Positions 28,801 through 39,140 of a stretch of 42,500 bases of DNA are shown piece by piece. The notes below the pieces were generated by a model. The model did no database searches and had not been told where the DNA came from. It worked only from the letters and a program-made list of their open reading frames with translations. Within the stretch, counting starts at the first letter, position 1. The number at the start of each line of letters is the position of its first letter. The position numbers and the translations under genes are program-made. The DNA comes from Mesostigma viride (Eukaryota; Streptophyta; Mesostigmatophyceae; Mesostigmatales; Mesostigmataceae). Where the stretch lies: NCBI GenBank assembly GCA_009746045.1, contig RPFO01000165.1, forward strand, positions 5,331,585 through 5,374,084, read 5' to 3'.

Positions 28801-30629
28801 AGGCGCCCAAGATGATGAAGATTGGGGGGAGGGATGATGAAGATTGGGGGGAGGAAGGGGGGGGGCACCGTACACTCGCTCCGGGTTTCCGCGACTAGCC
28901 AGATTTGCCCTCGCCTTATGTTTCTAATAAGCTTCTTAGGCACAGGCGCCTGGCTGGGCCTAGCCGGGCACCTGGCACGCACAGATCAGCAGGGTTGATC
29001 AGCAGGGTTGACACGTTGGATAGGTTGACACGTTAGATAGGTTGACTGGCACTGAGCCCGCCCACCTGGGTCGCCGATTATGTCCTCACGTGGCGACCCG
29101 AAGGTCGGGCGCAGCCGGGTGCCCCTGCGTCTACTTTCCGTACATCATAATAGGCTAGGGTTGATTTGGACATGTGCTACACCAGGAAGAATGGGCTCCG
29201 AATCCGCGCACTCCCCGGCATGATGTATGGTAGATACGTCCTCACATGCATGGCATTTACAATTAACCCAAAGGCAGCTAGGGCGGCCACTGTCATGGAA
29301 GAAGACAGCGTTTGTGTGCATCCACGAGGGCACTGCTTGATGGAGCTTGGGCTAGGCCCCATGCTGGCACGGCCACAGCCACGGCCGTACCATTGTTGCA
29401 TGCGGGGTAAGGTTTCGTATTCAGGCCATGCAGGTGCCTTGCTGCATGGGAGCTGCAGACACATGCAGCACTCGCTAGCCCCAGAAGTACAGGGAATGCC
29501 ATTCCTCCTGATAAACACAAAACATATGACGCCCAATATAGGACACAGTCTGCTACACACAGTATGGTATATCCTGCACACAGTATAGCCTGCCATATAC
29601 ACTACAGTCTGTCACACAGTGTAGCCTGCCCGGCAGTGTGACACAAAATCCAGTCTGTCACACAAAGCGTGTATAGTCTGTCACACAAAGCGTAGTCTGT
29701 CACACAAAGCGTAGTCTGTCACACAAAGAAAGCATAGCATTGCATAGACTGAATATACTTGAGAGTATTGACTAGCACAGAACGCACCATCCCAGGAACG
29801 CATTGGCGGTGATGTCGGCGGTCGTGGCGAGCTGGTGTCATAGCGTGTCATAGCGTGTCCCTATGGTTATTGGTATTGCATGGTTGTATGTATTGCACCC
29901 ACGGTGTTGTGCCCCGGCATTATGCTGAGGAGAGAGCTACTAGCACCCTGTGGCCGGCCTGCTCGATCATTTACATGGCGATGAGAGAAGCTAGTCCGGC
30001 GCCTTTCCTCCTTCTCTCTGTGTGTCAAGGGTTGAAGATGAGTTGGAAAAGGAGCTCTCGGGCTCCCAGCCCAACCCCCTCGCCCTTGCTGTCCTTCAGC
30101 CGCCAACCCATCGCCAAGCGCCTCGCCTAAGACTAAGAAACCTTGCCACGATCACCATTGGAGCCACTTTTACCCCGCCGGGGTCTCCGGCAACGAACAC
30201 TTCTCCTTATACGATTGGCTGTGGCTGTCCAAGGGACAGTGTGCCCGACTACAATACGGTTCGTAGGAGACGCGAAATGAGTGAGAATGTTACCCGAGCG
30301 GTAACGAGGATTCGCACCGTCGATTTTAACATATGTTTCTTTTTTTGCGCCATTGGGCGAGCATCGACTGGAGCCTGAACCTAGCGGGGGGAATCGTGCG
30401 GGGGAATCTTGCGGGGGAATCTTGCGGGGAAAAATTCCGAACGTGAGTTTAGCGAAGTCCTACTACATTTTGCTTGGTACACGGTACTACAGTTTCGTCA
30501 TTGAAAATTTTCTGTAGTTGCGTTGGTGTTTCGTACGTTCCGCTGAAATTTTCGTGTTCAGTGCCCAGATCACAATTTGATCCGGGCGCAAAATGATTGG
30601 CTGTACGGTACGAACCAAAAACGAAATTT
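28801..30629. other. Region without a recognisable gene
   Basis: A short tandem repeat of gttgacacgttggatag lies at about 28995-29045 and one of agtctgtcacacaaagcg at about 29650-29725. Two overlapping open frames at 29166-29602 on opposite strands have no domain I recognise. Repeated cgggggaatcttg units occur at about 30390-30430. Confidence 0.55.
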
Positions 30630-30699
30630 TAGTATCTAAGTTCCGCCGCGCTTGCTGAATTTGCCCCGGAAGCCCGGGGGCACTTTCCCCGCTGAAAAA

Positions 30700-31950
30700 G
30701 GTGTCCGCGGAAGCGTATTGTAGTCACGTACGTCGTCCGGTACCTGGTCCAGGAGCACAAGATTGTAATGCCCGACGGAACGGATTTTGACCACGATGAC
30801 AAAAAGCAAGTGCAGGTGCTCCTCAACCACAATAGCTCGGGAGAGCCGCTATAATGCGCCTGCTGATCCTGACCAGCTACCTTCAGCTCAACGAAGCAGA
30901 CCTCCTTGCTTGCATGCTGCCATACGCAATTAACCGGCCAGCCCCCGCGCCAGCAGCCGCACCGGCTCCCTCCCTCTGCAAGGACGACCTCCTCGCAGTG
31001 CTGGAGGAGCACGTGACGGTCGTGACCTGGCCGCTGGCCAAGAAGCTGACCTCGCTAACCAGATCGCTCAACACGGTGGAGGCCCGGGTCTCCACCGTGG
31101 AAACCAAGGTCGCCCACAAACTTCAAGTACCCCATGCAGCTCACAGCGCTGCAAACTGGGCCGGGCTCAGGCTTCCGAGGCGCATGCCGCCCTAGTTTCT
31201 TGCCTGAATCAGGTGGAGGGCAAGTGCGGTCTGCATGTCAAGAAGCTGCTCAGACGCCGGCATCACTGCCCAAACCAAGGCCCTGGCCTCGCAGGTCCCG
31301 GAGATTGCAGCACAGACGGCCACCATCGCTGCTCAGCCCACCCGGCCGGCATGCAGATGGCAGCCTCCCGCTGCACTCCTACGCGGACCTACTGCGGTCA
31401 GCAACCACGTGACTTCCAACCCAATCGTCCCCCAATCATCCTCGACCATGTACGGATGCCATCGCCACGAACTGAATTAAGCTGCAGGAGCTGGATATCG
31501 AAGCCCAACGCCGCGAGCAGAGTTATAAGCGGGCGAGCCACACCGACCGCGCCCGCCGCGAGTGCCGAGTGGTGCTGCGTCGTTTCCCCCAGGAGCCAGG
31601 CGGGGCTCCAGACGGCAACCACTCTTGCGAACGAGCTCAAGAGCAAGCTTCTTACCCTCCTGGGCCTGGCAGGTGAGCTAGAGCTGTGTGGGCAGCACCG
31701 CCTTCCCCACACACGGGACAAGGTAGCCCCCCCACCAGTCCTGCTCACCTTCCGCTCCATAGAGGATAAGCGGCGGTTCCTCTCTCGTTGCAAGAGGTTG
31801 CACGCCCTCCGGGCCTGGACGCTGGACGGCGACCTGACCCCCGCTCAGCAGCAGCAGCGACGCGACCTGCGGCCGGAGTACCTCCGGCCACAAGCAAGAC
31901 CCCGAGAAGCCCAAGGTGTTCTGGAGGGGGGGGGACTTCCTCGTTAACAA
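30700..31950 (+). mobile_element. LINE ORF1-like remnant
   Basis: A coiled-coil-like segment (LLAVLEEHVTVV, then LTRSLNTVEARVSTVETKV, about 30985-31120) is followed in another frame by LLTFRSIEDKRRFLSRCKRL and DLTPAQQQQRRDLRPEYL (about 31735-31890). Coiled coil followed by an RRM-like fold ending D-L-T-x-x-Q/R-x-x-R-R is typical of LINE ORF1 RNA-binding proteins. The frame change and interspersed stops show decay. Which LINE family it belonged to is unknown. Confidence 0.6.
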
Positions 31951-32215
31951 CTAGCAGTGGAAGCCCCCACGGGCTCAGTAGACTAGCGGCATAATGTAGT
32001 CACACCCATGTTTGGGTGATGCAACCTGGACATAGCCATCCCAGATGGTGCAATGCCAATGCAGGGTAGAGCGTAGCCATGCATGCCTATAGCCTTACCA
32101 GTAGCCAACAGACACCGGCCAGCCTTAGTAGCTATGCGTCTCGCCTAGCACTGCCATGTTTGCTCACGTCTCGATCCATAGCAATGCCATGCTCACACGG
32201 GTCATATTGCAACCA

Positions 32216-32498
32216 CAGGGGATATAGCGTTGCTAGCCAGGGTAGAAGTCCGCAGGTGGAGGTTATTGGCCCTGAGAATAGCCGCTACACTACCGCCTCG
32301 TCTGCCATTACAGTAGAGGACAGCTCGGATGAGGATTACATCCCCATCTAGTGCTTAATGGTTGGGGAATGATGCAGACGATATTTGTTTAGACTTTTGT
32401 GTAATTATTTTTTCTAATGAGATTAGCATAGTACTCCGTGGCATGCCTTTGCGCATGACACGCAAGTACTTACTTACTTACTTACTTGCAGGGGATAT
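32216..32498 (+). mobile_element. 5'-truncated LINE, family B copy 1, with 10-bp target-site duplication
   Basis: A 263-bp insertion (32226-32488) lies between direct repeats caggggatat at 32216-32225 and 32489-32498. It carries the end of an open frame (SPQVEVIGPE...SSDEDYIPI, stop at 32349-32351), a short 3' UTR and a terminal (ACTT)n tail. LINE 3' ends commonly end in such simple repeats. Confidence 0.88.
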
Positions 32499-32817
32499 GC
32501 CCCGGATCGTTTCGACGGGTCCGATTGAGCACCCTGTGGCATGCCTGTGGCGTAAGGGAAGGGGGGGTTCTCTGCGCGCCTCCCTGCCTGTTGTGCACAC
32601 TCAGGGATTAAAACCACTCCGGTGCTCCGTGACTCCCCAACGGGAGCACGTGTTTAATTAAGGGGAGCACGGGTTCATTCCTTTACTCTGTATTGGCACC
32701 CATGTGATGCAGTCACGTGCTTATTAATTAATTAATTCGCTCATTAAGATCAGCTTTATACTGAGTGCAGGTACATGTAGTTTACACCCTACCCTAGCAG
32801 GAAGTAGCCCAGAATGT

Positions 32818-33177
32818 ACCTTAAAAGTAAGTAAAGTAAGTAAGTACTTGCGTGTCATGCGCAAAGGCATGCCACGGAGTACTATGCTAATCTCATTAGA
32901 AAAATAATTACACAAAAGTTTAAACAAATATCGTCTGCATCATCCCCCAACCGTTAAGCACTAGATGGGGATGTAATCCTCATCCGAGCTGTCCTCTACT
33001 GTAATGGCAGACGAGGCGGTAGTGTAGCGGCTATCCTCAGGACCAATAACCTCCACCTGCGGACTTCTACCCTGGCTAGCAATGGGCCGCGGGGCCCGTG
33101 GGGAGAAAACAGGAGCATACCCCTCGGGGAGGTGCTTATCGCAGATGGCAGCCCATTTCTCCTTGTCACCTTAAAAG
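32818..33177 (-). mobile_element. 5'-truncated LINE, family B copy 2, inverted, with 10-bp target-site duplication
   Basis: A 340-bp insertion (32828-33167) lies between direct repeats accttaaaag at 32818-32827 and 33168-33177. On the minus strand it encodes DKEKWAAICDKHLPEGYAPV and then the same SSDEDYIPI terminus as copy 1, with the same 3' UTR and (ACTT)n tail. With copy 1 it forms an inverted repeat of about 255 bp around a 340-bp spacer. Confidence 0.88.
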
Positions 33178-35073
33178 CCATATGCCCCTTCTCAGGGATA
33201 TGTGCTACATGTGCTCCCAACGGAAATATGTTCCAATTTAATTTCAATTTACTGAGTGCCACGTAGGATGGGGGTGGTTTTCAACACCCTCTTCCCTGCC
33301 TCCAGCTCAGCGTAGAGGTCCACGCTGAGGCACCCGTACATTTCCAGTTGCAAGTCTACCTAGGACAGTTGGACGCGTCTACGGGCTCACCAGCTCGCCA
33401 CTTATAGGGGGGAGCAGGGAACGTGCACCTGACCGCTCTCCACCTGCTGTGCCATCCAGCCCCCAGGTCCTGAATCACAGTTCCTTAGTGTTGGCCACAC
33501 CCCATCCCTGCCCTATTCCCTACCTGTGCTGGATGTCCCATGGATACCTCGCACAGGTGTTTGTGTCAAAAGACAGGTGCGCAGACTGTCTCATAAACAC
33601 ACAGTGCACATTTGGAAAGCACGCTGTGATGAGACGAAGCTTCCACCCCTCAGCGAGCCAACGGCAGGGCCAGAAACCATCCAGAGGCGGGATGGGCCTC
33701 ACGGAGGGCCGCAGTGCATTGGTGATGGGACTATCATCCCTCAACAGCACTAAGTCCCCCCTACAAGTGTCCAGCCAGTTGGGGGAGGGGCAAAAAGCTA
33801 CCGACAGCCAGCAACAGGGGGAGCAAGGGCCTGGCATTCCCTACTACCGGCCTAGCCCAGCTGGGTGCCATTAGTCAACCACGAGGCCACCAAATGGTCT
33901 ACCAAATGGTGCTGCAGCCTCAGGTGCTTGGCATTGTGTGACACCTGGCATTGCTCTGCGACACCAAGCGACAAGCGCGCAAGGACAACGGCCCGAGGGC
34001 ACTTGCAAGGCTGCGTGAGTACGCGGGCGTGTGCCCATGAGCTGCGGCGTGGCACGCATGTAAGCATGGGGGAAAGAAGCGAGAGCAGGGAGATGACATG
34101 AACAAAGAATACCGCCCACCAGCACATGAATAGGGGCCTCCATGCGCGGTTACGCAGTCACTGGGGCGTCAACCTGCCCGCATGCATGAGTCCATTAGTA
34201 GCAAGGCACGAAACATTACAGGTTGATCGAAGCACAGTTCCGCCGCCCATAAAATTGCTACACTATCACAGGTCCGTCGAAGTGTGCTACACCGCCAGCG
34301 CCAAGCAAGCCTGCAGCACACCGGACACCCACCAAGTGAGAGCGGACACAGGGTGGTGGGAGACGCCCACAACCCCAAGAAGGGCGCCACACACTACGCA
34401 TAATGACCAAAGAATCGCACAAGGAAAAAAGGGGATGCCCACACACCGTGACGGGAGGCAGGGTTGCTTGTGACTTGAACGCCTGGGTCCCTGCCACCGC
34501 ACCTGCCATGGGCCTCCCCGTTTCCATCCGGCATCCGCTGTTGGCGAGGCCGGCGCCAATGTGCTGCATGGTGGCAGTATTACCGAACGGGTTGAGTTGT
34601 TTTGGCAGCCGCTCGCACTTGTGTTTCCAGGCCTCGCTTCCCCCCCTACCACCGCAGACCTGGTTTTGGTTGTGTGGGTTCTGTACGGTTCCCAGGGAAG
34701 GATCCCCTGCGCTTGGCCATCCCTTCCTTGCCGACAGGGCAGGAAGCGCCCCCATGCGCACATTTGCCCCAAATGGGTGACACTATCGGCGCATGGTTGC
34801 CCAAAATGGGTGACACTATCGGCGCATGTTTGTGGAGCGCACGCGGCAACAGGCGGCGGACACGTGGCACCCCCATACGCAGGAACCAGGATTCGCGTGC
34901 CCATTCGCTGGTGGCGCGCAAAGGAGGGGGACTCGAGGGAGAGGCATCTAAAGGCGCCGAGGGAGGAGGAGGGTATGCGCACACCCCACACAGATGGTCG
35001 TGACGGACGCCAGAGTTCTCAGCACGGAATTTGCGGATGCCGCACGTGGGCCCCACGGCTAGCGCTCGCCGTG
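33178..35073. other. Region without a recognisable gene
   Basis: Several frames of 70-235 codons overlap on both strands, which mainly reflects high GC. None shows a domain I recognise. A plus-strand stretch at about 34510-34740 (ANVLHGGSITERVELFWQ, then ADLVLVVWVLYGS) looks somewhat protein-like but cannot be assigned. A 25-bp direct repeat (aaatgggtgacactatcggc) sits at about 34771-34827. Confidence 0.5.
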
Positions 35074-38016
35074 TCAACCCCCAAGGGCCGTTATTCGGGC
35101 CACCCGAGATGCAGGCCTTCTGCTGCTGACCGCATCGCCAGGGTTGGCCATCAAACCCCCCTGGCTGGGTGGGGGAGATGGCCCAGGGGGGGGTGGAGCC
35201 CTGCCCCCATGGCTCTCGAAGGTCACACGGGGCATACCCTCATTCAGCACCCACTGCGCCTGGTTACGTAGTCGAAACGTCAGTACTCCCCGCAACAGCT
35301 CCAGGATGCTGGAGTGCTGGCGGAGCAGCGCCTCCCCTGCCGCCACCTGCCCGGCCTCATCGTCGGCAAATACAGTGACCTTTATGTACAGCGTCTGCTG
35401 CCGTTGCTGCTGCAGCTGCTGCAAGGGGACCTCCTCCTTGAAGAAGGTGATGTCCACCAGGCAGCGGTCGGGCAGGCTCAGGACCCTGGCCAGATCTCCC
35501 TGCAGCACAGGGGCGGCCCAGCCATCGGGCAGCACATACTGGAGCGCACGGCCCCGCATGAGGGCACCATACGTCACGTCGGCGCGCCAGGGCTTAGGGC
35601 AGTGAGGTCCGCCAAACTTCAGAATCGCGGAGCAGGGGGGGGTTGCCAGGGGGCCTGTCAGCATGCGTGTGTGGGGGTTTGGTTGTGTGGACATCGGGAC
35701 AAAAGCCAAAGCATTCCCATCCACGCGAGGGGAGCCAGCCAGGGGTGAGGACACAAACCAGACGTGCAACCAATGAGCTGTTACACCCCCCTTTAGGATG
35801 GGGTCCTTTCAGGTTTGAGAATGGGGTCCGACCGACCCAGGGCTGCGATCTTAAACCTGAATTTGAATCCAGGGCTGACAATCTTAAACATACCCGCTTA
35901 CTTAAAGTAGGCACATACCCACTTCCTCGCGTACCACTGACCGCTACTTAGCAGCCTTTGGTGCCTACTTTAAGATCTTTTGCCCAAACCAGCCCTGCGA
36001 TCTGAAACCAGAAATTCCAAAATCCAGGGTCTCAAGATCTTAAACCTGAGCATCTTAAACCTCAATGGGGGGGTGTACTTATGAGGGCAATAGCTAGGGG
36101 GAGAGAGGCAAATAGGTCCCTCCCTCCCTCCCTCCCTCCCTCCCTCCCTCCCTCCTCCCTCCCTCCCCCTCCCTCCCTCCCTCCCTCCCTCCCTCCCTCC
36201 CTCCCTCCCTCCCTCCCTCCCTCCCTCCCTCCCTCCCTCCCTCCCTCCCTCCCTCCCTCCCTCCCTCCCTCCCTCCTCCCTCCCTCCATCTCACCCATAT
36301 CACCCATGCACCGGAAGGAAGAAAATGCGGACCCACCTGGCAGGGTCAGCCGCTCCGGGATGCGCGAGGTGTCCTCACGGAACGGCGCCCGCGTCCAGTC
36401 GGTGGCCAAGGGAACCCCTGCGCCCGCCGGCAGGTGCCGGAAGGACATGTCGCGCAGGTCCTCCTCATCCCCGCACTCGATAGCCTCTGACGCTGGCACC
36501 ACGCTGTGACACCTGGCGCCTGTGGACATGTCCCGGGACAGCAGCATGGCAGTCGCTGAGAACCCACTCTGGCCGCCCATGACGATGCAGGTGGCGCGCG
36601 ACAGCAGCGACATCTCAGCAATGGTGTGCACCATCTGATGGCGGAAGGCAAGGGAGGGGGGCGGCAGGCTAATTTTAGCGCCATCACTGGCACTAGTGGC
36701 CGCGGCGCTGCCCATCCCTGGGCTGTCCTTGATGGCGCTGCCTGGCTCTGTGGCCGGGGGCGTGGCATCGGAGGGTGTGCTGCCACCAGAGGGTACGCCG
36801 CCACTGACCGCCGTCACATCATCCGAGTGCACCGCCCTGCGCCCCGTTGCCACCATCGCAGCGCCCTGGTGGCCCTGCCGCAGCATGTGCTGGCGCCAGC
36901 TGGCCACCGCCTCTTGGTTGTCGGACGCCACGAACACGGTGACGTTTGACGGGTCGATCGGCGCGCGGGCAAACGGGGGCCGGGAGACCAGCTGGGTGAT
37001 GCGGGCAGCACACCGGGCGTGCCGCCGCGCGCCGTCATCGATGTCACAGAACATGTCCCGTCGGTCGCTGTCAGGGAACTCTGTGCTGGCGGCCACACGC
37101 ATGTGGGTCGCCACCCAGGGTGTGCCATGACCAGGGATGCCCAAGGTTGCCTGCAGGCGGGCGATGCACTTGCGGAGCGCGGGGGACGGGCGGAACAGGA
37201 AGTGCCACGCCCACGCGAACCGGGGTCCCTGGGGGGGTATCCAGGGGGACCCTGTGGCTGCGCGCATGTTGGACGCGGCCGCATCGGAGTCCAGGATGTC
37301 GTTCCACCCCTCCACGTTGAGCAACAGGTGGATGTTGCGCTGCTGGCGCGCGGAGCAATCGGACACGAGCCGCTCGCCATCCAGTCTGCCCCCCGCCTTG
37401 ATGGGGATATTGTTGCGCATGTAGCGGGGGGGCGGGCTGAGAGCATTGATAGACCAGCGGCGGCCGCTGCGCGTGAACATGGGGACGCACGCGGCGCTGG
37501 CGCTCCAGTCGATCGCGTGTGGCAGCAGGGAGTCGGTCAGCGGGAACAGGGGTGGTGGAGGAGCAGCACCCGGCGTGTGACTAACGCCAGGTATAACGCG
37601 CCGACGATGCCCTTGAAACGATCACCAAAGCCGCCGCAACGGCCAGGCTCGCAGGAATACACCAGGAAGTTGACGTGCCCGGCGTCTTCCGCATTGGACG
37701 CCACCTGCAGCATGGACTGGCGATGGAAGCGAGCATACTCTTTCAAGAATTCGGGTATCGCCGAGTGAACATCTCCGGGAGCGAATGCCCAAATGTCTTG
37801 CATTACGCTTTCTCCGCATTCCGAAGCGTTTTTCAACGGAGGCAGTTCTGCTAATTGTTCCTTCTGTGCAGGACTCTGCGAGGCATCTACAGACCCTCTA
37901 GGCAACGACACACTTGAGTGACTCCATTGTCGTGATGCAGGCCCCACAACTGCCCACAATGCTATTACGGGAAGTACAAGTAACAGGAGCGGTCCCCTGC
38001 ATTGACGCCTCGCCAT
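35074..38016 (-). pseudogene. Fucosyltransferase-like paralogue, two exons, one-base frameshift
   Basis: Exon 1 runs 38016 to 36337. It starts MARRQCRGPLLLLVLPVIAL, a short basic N-terminus and signal anchor (type II, Golgi-like). It continues with CGGFGDRFKGIVGALYLALV (residues 127-146), WSINALSPPPRYM, the H-x-R motif THMRVA, SNVTVFVASDN, and SGFSATAMLLSRDM near the end. At about 37549-37552 one base is missing in a G run (plus strand), so the first frame stops after 159 codons and the rest is in another frame; exon 1 is 1680 nt where 1681 would keep phase. The donor is G/GTGGGT (phase 1) and acceptor gctgacag lies at 35655. Exon 2, 35654-35074, encodes CSAILKFGG...LQGDLARVLSLPDRCLVDITFF and a Pro-rich tail. 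Could be a real lesion or a sequencing error. Confidence 0.78.
35655..36336 (-). other. Intron of the left paralogue with (CCCT)n and hairpin
   Basis: It contains a CCCT array at about 36117-36287 and, at about 35800-36060, direct copies of cttaaacctgaatttgaatc-type sequence. The inverted pair cttaaagtaggcac / gtgcctactttaag lies at about 35903-35916 and 35961-35974, able to form a hairpin. Confidence 0.75.
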
Positions 38017-39140
38017 TCCAAAGGATCACGCCATATGGCAAACAAACCGCTGAGCTCTCTTAGGAGCAATTGGATCGGCTGGCGGACAAGCACGCCTTGA
38101 AATGCCAGTGTGGCATGTCCCACAGTCGTCAGCCCGGTGCATGAATGTCCTTGGTCGGGGATAGGACGCACATTAGCCAGTATATTTTGCCGGCTTGCAT
38201 AATCCTGACTTCATAGCGTCGCGGGCTTTATGATATAGCCTATATACCAACCAATTAATTGATCAATGATCACTGGAAAAAATGCTATGTGGTAGCTACC
38301 CCGTTATTTTAGCCCATCGTATATTGCTACAGCCACTAGATTGACTAGAAGTTAGAGAACTCTAACGAATATTTCAGTCCTAATTACTTTTTATGAGCTC
38401 CCACGCCGGTCATCCAGCAACAAATATGTTTGTAATTGGCGTTGATGACCTCAGTATCCCCGGACCAAGTACCGAGTAAGTACCGAGTGAATCCAAGTGT
38501 GAACCCAGGGTGTACCACTTATCTGCATTCTTCATGCAGCACAGCTACACGTGGATGCAAACTTGTGGCTCGCTGACCTACATGCCACTTGTCTCACCAT
38601 TAACTCGACCCTCACGGGCATGCCAATCCACGAGGCTTGCATGCGCGGCATTCCTAGCTAGAGCGATCGATACGAATCAACTGTCAAGACGATGCCAACA
38701 GAAAACTCTAGAAGTGTCAAGTTTCCGTGGCATAGTAGGTAGGTGCCATAAATGCATCATGGCGATTTCAGCCTTGGGATAGGCTCACATCGTCAGGACG
38801 CGCAGGCTTTAAACTGAACTTTCGACCTGCGGCATTTTGCGTTTATCCAGGGACCTGGTATTTCGCTTCCGCATGCCGCATAAATATGGACCGGAGAGAA
38901 TTACCTGCCAGCCTTTCAACAATTGAAGCCACCCCTAGGATAATCCACGAAGTATTCCAGCTTGCTAGGGACTTGACCAGGCGGGCCTGCCATGACGATT
39001 GCGAAGAATCCATCATGTCAACTCCGCTGTTTGCTATCAGCTATGCTACAAGTACCTAGAATCGGTATCGCTCAGTACTAGACGAGGACGCCCGCCCGCA
39101 AGTGGTGAGCGATGCCGGCATTCCGAGCGCTAGGTTACGA
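38017..39140. promoter_or_regulatory. Shared divergent intergenic region
   Basis: The 1.1 kb between the two divergent start codons must hold both promoters. A TATA-like tatatacc (38241-38248, acting leftward) is the only candidate core element I see. No gene-like frame is supported. Confidence 0.5.

Noticed and set aside
34287-34991. 234-codon minus-strand frame with hydrophobic parts
   Set aside because: Competing open frames on both strands, no recognisable domain, and high GC explain it.
36062-36336. C-terminal GGREGGREGG tail of the left paralogue
   Set aside because: It comes from reading through the CCCT array. A G/GTGGGT donor at 36336 matches the right paralogue's intron position and phase.
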